From Kiritimatiellaceae bacterium (lineage in GTDB: Bacteria; Verrucomicrobiota; Kiritimatiellia; Kiritimatiellales; Tichowtungiaceae), in the NCBI GenBank assembly GCA_013141415.1, contig JABFQY010000003.1, forward strand, positions 519,729 through 583,728: a stretch of 64,000 nt of DNA, read 5' to 3'. The stretch's first letter is position 1; each line of letters opens with the position of its first letter. A program made the position numbers and the translations under genes. Under the pieces are notes generated by a model. It saw nothing but the letters and a program-made list of their open reading frames with translations. It did not search any database and was not told the origin of the DNA. Of this stretch, positions 8,363 through 17,375 are shown piece by piece.

Positions 8363-9645
8363 CTCTTTCCGGCCAGATATGGTTCACAGCGCGGAATGAG
8401 CGGCGCGGGAACGCGGACAAACAGTTCGGCGAATTCGCCTTCGTACTTTTCCTCCAGCACGGTTGCCGACTGTTTCAACTGCGCCAGCAGGCGGCCTTCA
8501 CTCATCGGGATCGCCAGCTTCATCAGCTGGCTGTCGCCTTTAAGATTATCGGCCACCCCGTTCAGCAGATCTTCAACCCCTTCGCCGGTAATAGCTGAAA
8601 CGGCGGCGGAGCGGCGCAACGTATAAGCCAACTGCCGCGCAACATTCCGTCCGGCATCCTTATCAATCTTGTTCAGCACATAGAGCACTGGTTTATCTTC
8701 CGCGCCGATTTCTTTCAGCACCGTATTCACCGCCGCGATCTGCTGTTCGACCTGCGGATGAGAGCAATCAATTACATGCAGAATCAAATCGGCTTCGACC
8801 ACTTCTTCGAGCGTCGCCTTGAACGAATCGACCAGATGGTGCGGCAGTTTACGAATAAAACCCACCGTATCGGTCATCAGACATGGCTCGCGGTTCGGCA
8901 GTTCGACCTGCCGCGTCGTCGGGTCGAGCGTCGCGAAAAGCTGATCTTCCGCATAAATATCGGCGTCCGCCAGCCGGTTCAGCAATGTGGATTTTCCGGC
9001 GTTGGTGTAACCGACAATCGAAACCAGCGCCCAGCCGTGGCGCTGACGTCCGCGCCGCTGTTCGGCGCGGCGTGTGCGCACCAGTTCCAGCTCCTTCGTC
9101 AGTGTGCGGATTAAATTCTGAATACTGCGGCGGTCCATTTCGATCTGCGTTTCGCCCGGCCCTTTAAGACCGATACCGCCCGCCTGCCGTTCCAGATGCG
9201 TCCACATGCGGCGAAGACGGGGAAGCAGATAGCGGTGCTGCGCCAGCTGAACCTGTAAACATCCTTCTTTGGTTCGCGCCCGCTGAGCAAAAATATCGAG
9301 AATCAGCTGAGTCCGGTCGAGCACGCGCACCGCCAGCGTCTCTTCCAGATTACGGCCCTGTGCGGGAGAAAGATCTTCGTCGAAAACCACCAGATTAGCG
9401 CCGCTTTCCTTCACCATCTGCGCCAATTCATCCACCTTGCCTTTGCCGATAAAATGCGCGGCGTGAACCTTGGACTGTTTGCAGAGCATCTGGCCGAGCA
9501 CTTCTGCGCCCGCGCTCTCCGTCAGCTGCACCAGCTCGGCGAGCGTATCGAACGCATCCTGTTCGCTGTTCCGTCCGCGCACCTGCACGCCGACCAGCAC
9601 GGCTCGCTCCTGAGCATGAGGTATCGTTGTCTTCATCTCTTTCAT
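8359..9645 (-). CDS. hflX: GTPase HflX, ribosome-associated
   Basis: The 428-residue protein has the HflX N-terminal domain (ERAVLVGVQV, VVFDEDLSPAQGRNLE), a coiled central region ending in GGIGLKGPGETQIEMDRR, and a GTPase domain with G1 GYTNAGKST, G3 DTVGF and G4 NKID. HflX splits or rescues stalled ribosomes under stress. The ATG at 9645 follows AGGAG. It is last in a tight minus-strand series after the metallophosphoesterase, miaA and lspA; miaA-hflX proximity is common in bacteria. Confidence 0.96.
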   Translation of the reverse strand: MKEMKTTIPHAQERAVLVGVQVRGRNSEQDAFDTLAELVQLTESAGAEVLGQMLCKQSKVHAAHFIGKGKVDELAQMVKESGANLVVFDEDLSPAQGRNLEETLAVRVLDRTQLILDIFAQRARTKEGCLQVQLAQHRYLLPRLRRMWTHLERQAGGIGLKGPGETQIEMDRRSIQNLIRTLTKELELVRTRRAEQRRGRQRHGWALVSIVGYTNAGKSTLLNRLADADIYAEDQLFATLDPTTRQVELPNREPCLMTDTVGFIRKLPHHLVDSFKATLEEVVEADLILHVIDCSHPQVEQQIAAVNTVLKEIGAEDKPVLYVLNKIDKDAGRNVARQLAYTLRRSAAVSAITGEGVEDLLNGVADNLKGDSQLMKLAIPMSEGRLLAQLKQSATVLEEKYEGEFAELFVRVPAPLIPRCEPYLAGKS

Positions 9646-9669
9646 AAATGGACTCCTGCCGTCAGGAAA

Positions 9670-10446
9670 CTATGGCAAATAATACGTCCGGTAACCGAGC
9701 TTCCCGTCGTGGTATTCATAAACCCGGAAAGCCGCCTGCCGCCCCAGCCAGCTGGACAGCGGCGGCCCGGCATACAGCGGGATATTGCCGACCCAGTGCA
9801 ATTCGTCCCGATGAAAATGTCCGGCAATGACCGCCTTAACCGGATAGCGGTTAAGCAACTCAGTCCACCGCAGACCTTCTTTTGAATCCCCCCAGCCGCT
9901 GTGCGAACTGTTTCCGTAAAAATCATCCACCGATGGCGCATGATTAAAAATTACCGCAGGCTGTCCGGCGTGCGCCTGAAGCAGCTTATCCAGACTGCTC
10001 ACTGGATCGTATCCCTGAATTTTGATTCCGTTCGAAAGCGGTTCGGTGCAGACAAACACGAATTCGACGCCGCCGTATTCCGCCGACGAAATCAGCGGGC
10101 CGAACCGGTTGGTGAAAACCGCGACCGTTTCCTCCGGCGATTTTTTCAGCAGGTCATGGTTGCCCGGAACATAATGTACCGGCGCTTTCAGCCCGCTGAA
10201 AATGGTCAGCGCTTCGCTGACGACGTTGGAGTCCATGATGCAGTCGTGCATGATATCGCCGGTCACGGCAACGAACGCAATCTTCACCGGCAGAGCATTA
10301 ATTGTTTTAACCGCCGCGCGCGCCCTATCGGCATGTTCCTGTAAACCGAAATGCGTATCGGTTATCTGTACAAAAAAAACAGGTTCACCGGCGAAAACCG
10401 GAAGGTGTGTCAGCAGAATCGCAAAAAGAAAAAACGTCCGTTTCAT
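9670..10446 (-). CDS. Secreted calcineurin-like metallophosphoesterase
   Basis: The 258-residue precursor has a signal peptide (MKRTFFLFAILLTHLPVFAG) and the full binuclear metal motif series: D-x-H in QITDTHFG, GD in VTGDIMHD, GNHD in VPGNHDLL, the histidine in FNHAPS, and GHFHRD. It probably acts on phosphate mono- or diesters in the periplasm. The start at 10446 is 8 bp after the miaA stop; an upstream in-frame ATG would sit inside miaA and add a non-signal extension. It separates miaA from hflX in the operon. Confidence 0.87.
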   Translation of the reverse strand: MKRTFFLFAILLTHLPVFAGEPVFFVQITDTHFGLQEHADRARAAVKTINALPVKIAFVAVTGDIMHDCIMDSNVVSEALTIFSGLKAPVHYVPGNHDLLKKSPEETVAVFTNRFGPLISSAEYGGVEFVFVCTEPLSNGIKIQGYDPVSSLDKLLQAHAGQPAVIFNHAPSVDDFYGNSSHSGWGDSKEGLRWTELLNRYPVKAVIAGHFHRDELHWVGNIPLYAGPPLSSWLGRQAAFRVYEYHDGKLGYRTYYLP

Positions 10447-10454
10447 ACCGGAGC

Positions 10455-11357
10455 TTATACGCCCTTCACCGGAACGGCTCCACCCTTTTCCCACACGCCG
10501 GCAACCTTATCCGCCAGACTTTTTTCGTCCGGATAATCCGCCGTTTTGACCCACTCTACGTTGAGCTGATGGCGAAACCAGGTCATCTGGCGTTTCGAAA
10601 GCTGGCGGGTGCGGATGACGGTTTTTTCTTTGGCTTCGGCGACGGCCATTTCTCCGCGCAGGACGGCGAAGGCTTCGGCATAACCGATGGCGTGCTGCGC
10701 GGTCGAAGAAAGTTTGAGTTCCATTAATCCACGCGCTTCTTCGAGCAGTCCGCCCGCGTACATTTTTCCGACCCGTTCCGCGATTCGCCGATGAAGATCG
10801 TCGCGTTCAACGTGCAGTCCAATAACCGTCGGCATTTCGCTCTTCCAGCTTTCGGAAGTTTTCTTTCCTTCCAAAAGCCGGATGAGGCGGCGCGGATTTT
10901 CTTTATCGGCGAGTGCTTCGTAAGCTTCCGGTGCGGCGGTGCGCGCCTCGGCCTGCAATTCGGCGAGCGTCATTTTTTCCGTCCGTTCGCGCAGCGCCAC
11001 GTCGGCGGTTGGCAGATCGTCGAGTCCTTGCAGAAGACATTTCACATAAAGCCCGGTGCCGCCCGCAACAATCGGCGGAGTTTCCGATGACTGGAAAGCC
11101 GGACGAACCGCATTGAGCCAGTCGCCGACACTGAAGGGTTCGGTCGGGTCAGCTAGGTCGATACCGAACGTTTTAACCCGCGCCCGCTCTTCCGGCGACG
11201 GCTTGGCCGTGCCGATATCCATGCCGCAATAGATATTCATCGAGTCGGCGGAAACGATGGCCGTGCCGGTTCGCTCAGCCAGAATCTGGGCGACGGCGCT
11301 TTTGCCCGATGCCGTCGGACCGACGAGCACGAACGCGCTGGGTTTATTCAGAGTCAT
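10455..11357 (-). CDS. miaA: tRNA dimethylallyltransferase
   Basis: This enzyme transfers dimethylallyl to A37 of tRNAs reading codons that begin with U. The P-loop is VGPTASGKSAVA; DSMNIYCGMDIGTAKPS, PIVAGGTGLYVKCLL and the C-terminal RTRQLSKRQMTWFRHQ are family signatures. Length (300 residues) is normal. Its ATG overlaps the end of lspA by 14 bp, so translation is coupled. Confidence 0.96.
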   Translation of the reverse strand: MTLNKPSAFVLVGPTASGKSAVAQILAERTGTAIVSADSMNIYCGMDIGTAKPSPEERARVKTFGIDLADPTEPFSVGDWLNAVRPAFQSSETPPIVAGGTGLYVKCLLQGLDDLPTADVALRERTEKMTLAELQAEARTAAPEAYEALADKENPRRLIRLLEGKKTSESWKSEMPTVIGLHVERDDLHRRIAERVGKMYAGGLLEEARGLMELKLSSTAQHAIGYAEAFAVLRGEMAVAEAKEKTVIRTRQLSKRQMTWFRHQLNVEWVKTADYPDEKSLADKVAGVWEKGGAVPVKGV

Positions 11358-11826
11358 TGGAGTCGTTTTTCAGCGGATGGCGGGTGTGCCAGAGCGATGA
11401 AAGCATATACAGACCCACGGCGATGCAGATGGCGGAATCGGCGACGTTGAAAGACGGCCAGTGGTACGGGCCGATATAAAAGTCGAGAAAGTCGGTGACA
11501 TAGCCGACACGAATACGGTCGATCAGGTTGCCGCAGATTCCGCCGACCATCAGGCCGAGCGCAATGCGGTGGTCGAGCGTCGGATTGAGCACCTTGCGGT
11601 GATAGACCGCCAGCAGAACAAGCACCACGATGGAAAGGAGAATGAGTATCGGCATCTGCCCGCCGAGTATGCCCCACGCCGCGCCTTCGTTGCGGACATA
11701 AACCAGATTGAAAAATCCGGGAATGACGGACTGCGGGTCGCCGCCATAAATGAAGTCAGCGCGTACCCACAGCTTGGTCCATTGATCGAACAGAACAACG
11801 ATCAGGCCCAGAATGAGTACCAGCAT
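11344..11826 (-). CDS. lspA: Lipoprotein signal peptidase (signal peptidase II)
   Basis: The 160-residue membrane aspartyl protease cleaves prolipoprotein signal peptides in the inner membrane; several lipoproteins in this window would be its substrates. It has four hydrophobic segments, the NEGAAWG motif, and the two catalytic aspartates in GNLIDRI and FNVADSAI. It starts 9 bp after the DksA-like gene. The DksA-like/lspA order is also known from chlamydiae, in keeping with a PVC origin. Confidence 0.96.
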   Translation of the reverse strand: MLVLILGLIVVLFDQWTKLWVRADFIYGGDPQSVIPGFFNLVYVRNEGAAWGILGGQMPILILLSIVVLVLLAVYHRKVLNPTLDHRIALGLMVGGICGNLIDRIRVGYVTDFLDFYIGPYHWPSFNVADSAICIAVGLYMLSSLWHTRHPLKNDSNDSE

Positions 11827-11835
11827 GGAGTTCTC

Positions 11836-12468
11836 CTAGCTGCGCATGGTACCGCCGAAGGGGCGGTAATGAGCGCGGCCTTTTTCGAGTTCGGACTGGG
11901 CGCGAACGGTGTAGCGGACATACGGAAGCGCCTGAAGGCGTTCGATATTGATCGGCTGACCGGTCAGTTCACAAATTCCAAAAGTGCCTTTTTCAATCCG
12001 GCGAAGCGCCGCGTCGATTTCGAAAATCACTTCCTGCTCGCTGCCCATCATGTTGAGCTCCATTTCACGGTCAAACGTGTCGGTTCCTTGGTCGGACAGC
12101 GACGGATCGCGCTGGTTGGCTTCGAGATTATCGCGGGACAGCGTGCTGTATTCGCCGGAAACGCGTTCGCGGAGCGTCAGCAGAACATCCTTGAATTCAC
12201 GGGCTTCCTTGGCGGTCAGCTTCTTAGCGGCAGGCCCGGCAAGCACTGGAGCAGCCGGTTTATGCACGGGAATCGGAATGATTTTTTTGACGGCCTTCTT
12301 CGCGGCGGGCTTTGCCTTGGCGGGGGCCTTCTTAACCACAACCTTTTTGGCCGCTTCTTTTTTAGCCGGGGTCTTCTTGGCAATTGTTTTTTTGACCGCC
12401 GGTTTAGCCGGTGTCTTTTTCACGACTTTTTTAGCCGTTTTCTTATTCAAAACTTTTTTAACAGCCAT
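11836..12468 (-). CDS. TraR/DksA-like protein with lysine/alanine-rich N-terminal tail
   Basis: The 210-residue protein is in two parts. Residues 1 to ~85 are a basic low-complexity tail of KK-x-PAKK-like repeats, resembling histone-H1-type bacterial tails. Residues ~95-210 match DksA/TraR: a helical pair (LRERVSGEYSTL...SEQEVIFEIDAALRRIEKGTFGICE) then the zinc-finger position. Only the first cysteine of the usual four-Cys finger remains (FGICELTG, then IERLQALPYVRY), so zinc binding is doubtful. DksA proteins modulate RNA polymerase through its secondary channel; the tail suggests nucleic acid binding. ATG 12468 is preferred to an upstream TTG. Confidence 0.85.
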   Translation of the reverse strand: MAVKKVLNKKTAKKVVKKTPAKPAVKKTIAKKTPAKKEAAKKVVVKKAPAKAKPAAKKAVKKIIPIPVHKPAAPVLAGPAAKKLTAKEAREFKDVLLTLRERVSGEYSTLSRDNLEANQRDPSLSDQGTDTFDREMELNMMGSEQEVIFEIDAALRRIEKGTFGICELTGQPINIERLQALPYVRYTVRAQSELEKGRAHYRPFGGTMRS

Positions 12469-12571
12469 TCGCAAAGCCCTTCCCGTTATCCAAAATCAAT
12501 GTCCCGCATCAAAAATGAGGGGTGCTTTTAGCACGGCACCAGCAGGGTGTCAATCGACATCCCGCCGGATT

Positions 12572-13339
12572 TCAGGAAACCGTCAATCCATCCCACGGGA
12601 CCTCAATGCCGGCGGGCAAAACAGCCTGAAGTTCGTCGTGATCGGAATTGTGCGTTAGGTGCGTCAGGAACGACCGCTTCGCGCCGATCCGCTGTAAATG
12701 CTCCACGCACTCCTCAATCGAAAAGTGCGTGGCGTGCTTTCCGGGACGCAGGCCATCCAAAATCATCACATCCAGACGTTCCAACATCCGGAAGCTTTGA
12801 TCAGGAATGCCGGAACAGTCAGGAATATACGCCAGCCGTTTGCCGTCCGCTTCGACCTGGAATCCGTAAACCGCTTCCTCGCCGTGCATCACCGGAATCG
12901 GCGTCACCGTCGCGCCGCCGACATCAACCGTCGCGGCCATTTCCGTAAAGACCACGCGCGGCACACCGCCGAACGAGTGGCTTGTTCTATCGACATAATC
13001 AAACTTCACACGCATCGAGACGATAGTTTCCGGCGAACCGTAAACGTGAATGTGCGCCTTCTGCATGTCGCTGAAGCGACGGATGTCGTCGAAACCGAAA
13101 ATATGGTCGGCGTGCGGATGGGTGATAAAAACCGCATCGACCCGCTCGACACCGAACGTCAGCACCTGATCGCGCATATCCGGCGGCGTATCAAACAGCA
13201 GATGCTTTCCGCCCGCCTGAACGTATAGACTGCACCGGCGGCGCTTGTTCTTCGGATTATCCGACCGGCAGACCGCGCAACCGCATCCAATCATCGGAAC
13301 GCCGTGCGAAGTTCCCGTACCAAGGAAGGTGATTTTCAT
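12572..13339 (-). CDS. MBL-fold metallohydrolase, PhnP-like
   Basis: The 255-residue metallo-beta-lactamase-fold protein has FLGTGTSHGVP at the N-terminus, the metal motif HPHADH, a later histidine in VMHGEE, PDCSG, and a C-terminal LTHLTHNSDHDEL. The early cysteine cluster GCGCAVCRSDNP with KNKRRRCS matches the structural zinc site of PhnP-type cyclic phosphodiesterases. A phosphodiesterase role is likely; the C-P lyase pathway is not seen here, so the substrate is open. Confidence 0.85.
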   Translation of the reverse strand: MKITFLGTGTSHGVPMIGCGCAVCRSDNPKNKRRRCSLYVQAGGKHLLFDTPPDMRDQVLTFGVERVDAVFITHPHADHIFGFDDIRRFSDMQKAHIHVYGSPETIVSMRVKFDYVDRTSHSFGGVPRVVFTEMAATVDVGGATVTPIPVMHGEEAVYGFQVEADGKRLAYIPDCSGIPDQSFRMLERLDVMILDGLRPGKHATHFSIEECVEHLQRIGAKRSFLTHLTHNSDHDELQAVLPAGIEVPWDGLTVS

Positions 13340-13405
13340 GACAGTCGTTTAACTTCCAAGGCCCTCGATTGCACGTCAAATCGCGGCCCTCGTCAAAAAT
13401 CGATC

Positions 13406-14005
13406 TTAATCATCCCACCCTTTACCTGTTTCACCAACCGGATAGTCCTTCCACAGCTCCAGCGCCCGTTCGCGTCCTTCTTTTTCGATGAATTCCGCCG
13501 CGCTTGAAAACGGCCACTCCTCCCACCGGCGGACATAGCCGTGCTTAACGGGATTGTGATGAATGTAGTTCATCACCGCCAGACGATGGGCATCCGAACG
13601 GATCCGCCGGTCGGAGCACCGGTGCCAGCATTTTCGTCCGGCCCGGTTTTCTTCCCGGTTCCACTCAAATGACATTCTCCCGTGTAATTTCCCGATGTCT
13701 GAAATCAGTGATGCAAGGTCTTTTGTGCAGACCAGCGCGTGCCAGTGGTTCGGCAGAACACACCATGCCGCCAGCCGGTTTTCGTTTTCGATTAAAACCG
13801 TACGCAACCGGAATTCGAAGTCCGCCATCCGCCCGGGAGTATGGCCGAGAATCGGAGCATGCTCATAACACGCACCGGCAAGGTGATAATGATGAATGCC
13901 AGGCTCTGTATAATGCGGCGGGCTGTGCCACGGTACGCGGCTTTGACGGCGAAGGCGCAAAACCTCCTCGCGTTTCTCCGGTGTCATCTCGCGCCATTCA
14001 TACAT
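13406..14005 (-). mobile_element. REP-associated tyrosine transposase (RAYT), family 1
   Basis: The 199-residue Y1-type transposase has the HUH metal motif in LPNHWHALV and the catalytic tyrosine region MNYIHHNPVKHGYV, with a following WPFSSA tail; these are RAYT hallmarks. RAYTs are single-copy domesticated relatives of IS200/IS605 transposases thought to mobilise short palindromic REP sequences. Four copies of a 20-bp palindrome lie directly upstream at 14023-14225, consistent with cognate REPs. The frame is intact, with GAGGG upstream of the ATG. Confidence 0.9.
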
Positions 14006-14022
14006 TTCATCGCCCTCAAAGA

Positions 14023-14225
14023 CCGGCTGAAGCCGGAACTACTTGCCTGACCGTGCGCTCACTGCATCATAAATTCTTTGTCAGATCAATCCGCCTGAAG
14101 GCGGAACTACATACCTGTCCATAGCCATTCAGCTCACAAGGCATTTAGTCCCGTCAGTGTAAAAGTCATGTAGTTCCGGCTTTAGCCGGTCGGTGTAAAG
14201 GGTACGTAGTTCCGGCTTTAGCCGG
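14023..14225. repeat. REP cluster: four copies of a CCGGCTnnAGCCGG-GAACTAC palindrome
   Basis: Two copies at 14023-14042 and 14091-14110 read CCGGCTGAAGCCGGAACTAC (the second with CCGCC/GGCGG stems). Two inverted copies, GTAGTTCCGGCTTTAGCCGG, are at 14170-14189 and 14206-14225. The last abuts the infA stop. The head-to-head pairing resembles BIME arrays beside RAYT genes. A degenerate relative is at 46578-46662. Confidence 0.88.
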
Positions 14226-14226
14226 T

Positions 14227-14451
14227 TCAGGCGTGGCGGTAGGTGATGCGGCCCTTGGTCAGGTCGTAGGCGGAGATTTCAACGGTCACTTTGTCGCCGA
14301 TGGAAATGCGGATGAAATTTTTGCGGATCTTGCCGGAGACGTGCGCCAGCACCGTGTGTCCGTTATCGAACTTCACGCGATACATCGTGCCGGGAAGCAC
14401 CTCGATCACCGTCCCGTCCAATGAAACCAAACTGCCTTCATCTTTCGCCAT
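14227..14451 (-). CDS. infA: Translation initiation factor IF-1
   Basis: The 74-residue S1/OB-fold protein matches IF-1 over its whole length: [33 protein letters not shown], then [24 protein letters not shown]. It occupies the ribosomal A site during initiation. The start at 14451 has CAGGAG nearby; a longer frame to 14577 adds 42 unrelated residues and is rejected. Confidence 0.97.
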   Translation of the reverse strand: MAKDEGSLVSLDGTVIEVLPGTMYRVKFDNGHTVLAHVSGKIRKNFIRISIGDKVTVEISAYDLTKGRITYRHA

Positions 14452-14603
14452 ACAGTCTCCTGACCGATTTGAAGCGCTGTATATTCTTTCCCCGATATTG
14501 AAAACAAGCCGAAAATCAGCCGTTTTAAACAACGGCTTCAGTACGGCGCAATCTGCCAAGGCCGGTGCTGACAACACCGCCCGACCAGCCTATGATAGCG
14601 ATC

Positions 14604-17174
14604 ATGAAGATTGTTCAGCATGCCGAGCAGAGCGAGTCACGGACGGGCCTGAGGGCCGAGGATATCCATAAATGGATTGACGGTTTTTTTGACGCAGAGA
14701 GTTATAACGACTTTCAGAAAGCCGGACACAAGCCATCCTATGATCCTTATAACCACCGCAAATACCGCCACTGCGCGGAAGCTCTTGAGGAGGCGTACAA
14801 GGAATTTGAAGGCCGTTATACCCGTGAGCAGATCAAGGCTGTTTTTGAAAGCCACCTGAAAGACGATTACGACGGGTACATACCCAATCAGGAAGATTTT
14901 GAAAACGGCACGTTCACTGAAAAGTATCATGAGCATGGAACCCGGGAAGCCATTCTGAGTGAGGCGGAGCTGGCAGAATACTTTAAAGGCACAGCCGATC
15001 CAAAAAAACAGACCCCACAGCTGTCGCCCGGCTTCTACTGGCGGATTGTCTGGCCGACCGTTTTCGCCGCCATTCTGTTCGCCGCCTCGTCATTCGCTCT
15101 GATCGTTCCGCTCTTCCGCCAGAACATGATGGAGCAGAAAAAAGGAATGATCCGCGAACTGACACAGACGGCCTCCAGCGCAATTGCCTTTTATGTGAAT
15201 CAGGAGAAAAGCGGACAGATCACGCGCGCGGCGGCGCAGGCTGAAGCCGCTGCGGAGGTCGCGCAGCTGCGCTACGGGGATGACCGCAAAGATTATTTCT
15301 GGATCACCGACATGCATCCGACCATGGTGATGCATCCCTACCGCCCCGATCTGAACGGAAAAGATCTGACCGACTACACCGACCGGGAAGACAAGAGCAG
15401 AAAAAAACTGTTTGCGGAGTTTGTCCGGCTCGTGAAAAACAACGGCGAGGGCTATCTGGAATACCGCTGGCAATGGAAAGATGATCCGACACGCACCGCG
15501 CCGAAACTCTCCTACGTGCTTCAAATCCCCGAGTGGAACTGGATCATCGGAACCGGAATTTACATTCACGACGTTGAGGCCGAAATGGCGCGCCTTTCCA
15601 GAAAACTGCTGATTGCTGACGGCATCATCACACTGGTTCTCTTTGCCATTCTCGGCAATCTGGTTTTCCAGAGTCGCCGGATCGAACACGACCGCACACA
15701 CGCTGAAAGCGGCCTGCGCGAGGCCAAAGACCGCTACCGGGCACTGGTCGAAGCCTCCGGCGAAGGCTCCATTCTTGAAGTCGACGGAAAAACCGTTTAC
15801 TCCAACCACGCCATCCACCGCATGACCGGATACAGTGAAAAGGAACTGGCGGCTATGGATATCTGCTCTCTGCTGGCTCCGGGCGCAGAGGTCAACTTCT
15901 TTGCCGCCGATCACTTGCGAAAACTCTTCGCCGGATCCGCCTCTTCCGCCGGCTTTGCCGCCGTGCTGCAAACCAAAGACAGCCGTCTGCTGGATGTCTG
16001 GATTTCCACATCACGGCTGTTCTTTTCACAAAAACACGGCCACGTCATTTTGTTTTCAACCCTGGCGCGCGGTCCGGAAGAAACCCTGCGCGGATTTCAC
16101 CATACCGCTCCGTCCGCCCCCGCCGGACAACCACTGAACACCCTGCCGGATGAAATTGAACAGGCCCGGACCGCCGGCGAAGTGGTTCATATTTTAAAAA
16201 AACTTCCCGCGCAAATCCGCCTGCTAACGGATCGGGGAACCCGTACCGAAATTCTGCGGCAGATGATCGGTGAATCCTTCGATGCCGCCATCCGCCGCTT
16301 CATCCAGTTTTCACTGGATGCCTCCCCCTCGCCCGTTCCGTTCGCCTTTCTTTCGCTCGGAAGCAATGCACGCCACGACATGACTCTGTTTTCCGACCAA
16401 GACAATGCGCTGGTCTTCGCCGATGTTCCGGAGGATCGTTTGATTGAAACTCGGTGTCAGTTTCTCCTCATCGGCGATGAAGTCTGCGGGCGGCTGAGGC
16501 AGGCGGGATGCCCCTACTGCCACGGCGGCCTGATGGCGGCCAACCCGAAATGGTGTCTCTCCCTGTCGGAGTGGAAAGATCATTTCCGCACATGGATCGT
16601 GCAGGCCACCCCGCAGTCCATTCGCGATGTGAATGTCTTTTTTGACCTCCGCTGCGCCTTCGGCAGCGACGAACTCGTGCAGGAACTTAAAGAGTATGTC
16701 CAGGCACTGACGCAGAAGAACCCCGAATTTTTCATGCACTACGCCAACAACTGCCTGCAATACAAAGCGCCGCTGACCCTGTTCGGCCATCTGAAAACCC
16801 GGAAACAGGACGGCAAAAAAACAATCAACATCAAAGAAAGTCTCAAACCGATTGAAACCTTCGCCCGCATCTATGCGCTCAAACACAATCTTCCAGAGAT
16901 TGGAACACTCGAACGGATCCGGCGGTTGCAGGAGCTGGAAATTCTGCAGCCGCAAACCGGACTCGAGATGAGCTATGTCTTTGATTATCTCTGGCACATG
17001 CGCTTCTACACCCCGCTCATCGCCATGGAAGGAACCTCATCCGCGAATGACCAGGTGGACATCGAAGCCATGACAGAAATCGAACGGCAAAACCTGCAAA
17101 ACGTGCTGGCAAAAATCTCCACCTTCCAGACCAAACTCAGCTACGACTTCCTCGGTACCGCCGCCGGGCAGTAG
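14604..17174 (+). CDS. Membrane sensor: Cache-PAS-DUF294 putative nucleotidyltransferase
   Basis: The 856-residue protein has an uncharacterised charged N-terminal region (1-140), a membrane segment (~148-172), a periplasmic Cache-type sensor (~180-325, including DYFWITDMHPTMVMHPYRPD), a second membrane segment (~338-358) and a PAS domain (~375-490). Its C-terminal half resembles DUF294/GlnD-type nucleotidyltransferases, with LGSNARHDMTLFSDQDNALVF providing the G-S...D-x-D pattern; DUF294_C follows. No kinase, cyclase or methyl-accepting domain is present. It probably senses an external small molecule and adjusts a nucleotidyl-transfer reaction. The start is uncertain: ATGs at 14592 and 14604 both lack a clear ribosome site. 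Confidence 0.8.
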   Translation: MKIVQHAEQSESRTGLRAEDIHKWIDGFFDAESYNDFQKAGHKPSYDPYNHRKYRHCAEALEEAYKEFEGRYTREQIKAVFESHLKDDYDGYIPNQEDFENGTFTEKYHEHGTREAILSEAELAEYFKGTADPKKQTPQLSPGFYWRIVWPTVFAAILFAASSFALIVPLFRQNMMEQKKGMIRELTQTASSAIAFYVNQEKSGQITRAAAQAEAAAEVAQLRYGDDRKDYFWITDMHPTMVMHPYRPDLNGKDLTDYTDREDKSRKKLFAEFVRLVKNNGEGYLEYRWQWKDDPTRTAPKLSYVLQIPEWNWIIGTGIYIHDVEAEMARLSRKLLIADGIITLVLFAILGNLVFQSRRIEHDRTHAESGLREAKDRYRALVEASGEGSILEVDGKTVYSNHAIHRMTGYSEKELAAMDICSLLAPGAEVNFFAADHLRKLFAGSASSAGFAAVLQTKDSRLLDVWISTSRLFFSQKHGHVILFSTLARGPEETLRGFHHTAPSAPAGQPLNTLPDEIEQARTAGEVVHILKKLPAQIRLLTDRGTRTEILRQMIGESFDAAIRRFIQFSLDASPSPVPFAFLSLGSNARHDMTLFSDQDNALVFADVPEDRLIETRCQFLLIGDEVCGRLRQAGCPYCHGGLMAANPKWCLSLSEWKDHFRTWIVQATPQSIRDVNVFFDLRCAFGSDELVQELKEYVQALTQKNPEFFMHYANNCLQYKAPLTLFGHLKTRKQDGKKTINIKESLKPIETFARIYALKHNLPEIGTLERIRRLQELEILQPQTGLEMSYVFDYLWHMRFYTPLIAMEGTSSANDQVDIEAMTEIERQNLQNVLAKISTFQTKLSYDFLGTAAGQ

Positions 17175-17182
17175 GAGAGTGC

Positions 17183-17256
17183 CGGGGGGTGGGAGGTGGG
17201 TATGGGAGTATGTGAGTGTGGGTGTGTGGGAGTATCGGAGTGTTGGAGTATGGGAA
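17183..17256. repeat. G-rich tandem tract with quadruplex potential
   Basis: Just after the sensor gene stop, the plus strand has four G-runs (GGGGGGTGGGAGGTGGGTAT then GGG), followed by imperfect repeats of GGAGTRT spaced by G/T. The first part satisfies a G3+N1-7 quadruplex pattern. No gene is seen between 17175 and 17375. Confidence 0.75.
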
Positions 17257-17375
17257 AATTTACGGGTTGTCGACATTCACCCGCCGCGCTACATTCCAAG
17301 CGTTGTGAATCAACCCCGTTAAAAAACTGAAGTAAGGCTAATAACACTGTTCGAATAAAAACAATTGGATTACTT

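Noticed and set aside
14452-14577. 42-residue extension of IF-1
   Set aside because: IF-1 is normally about 72 residues, and the internal ATG has the ribosome site.
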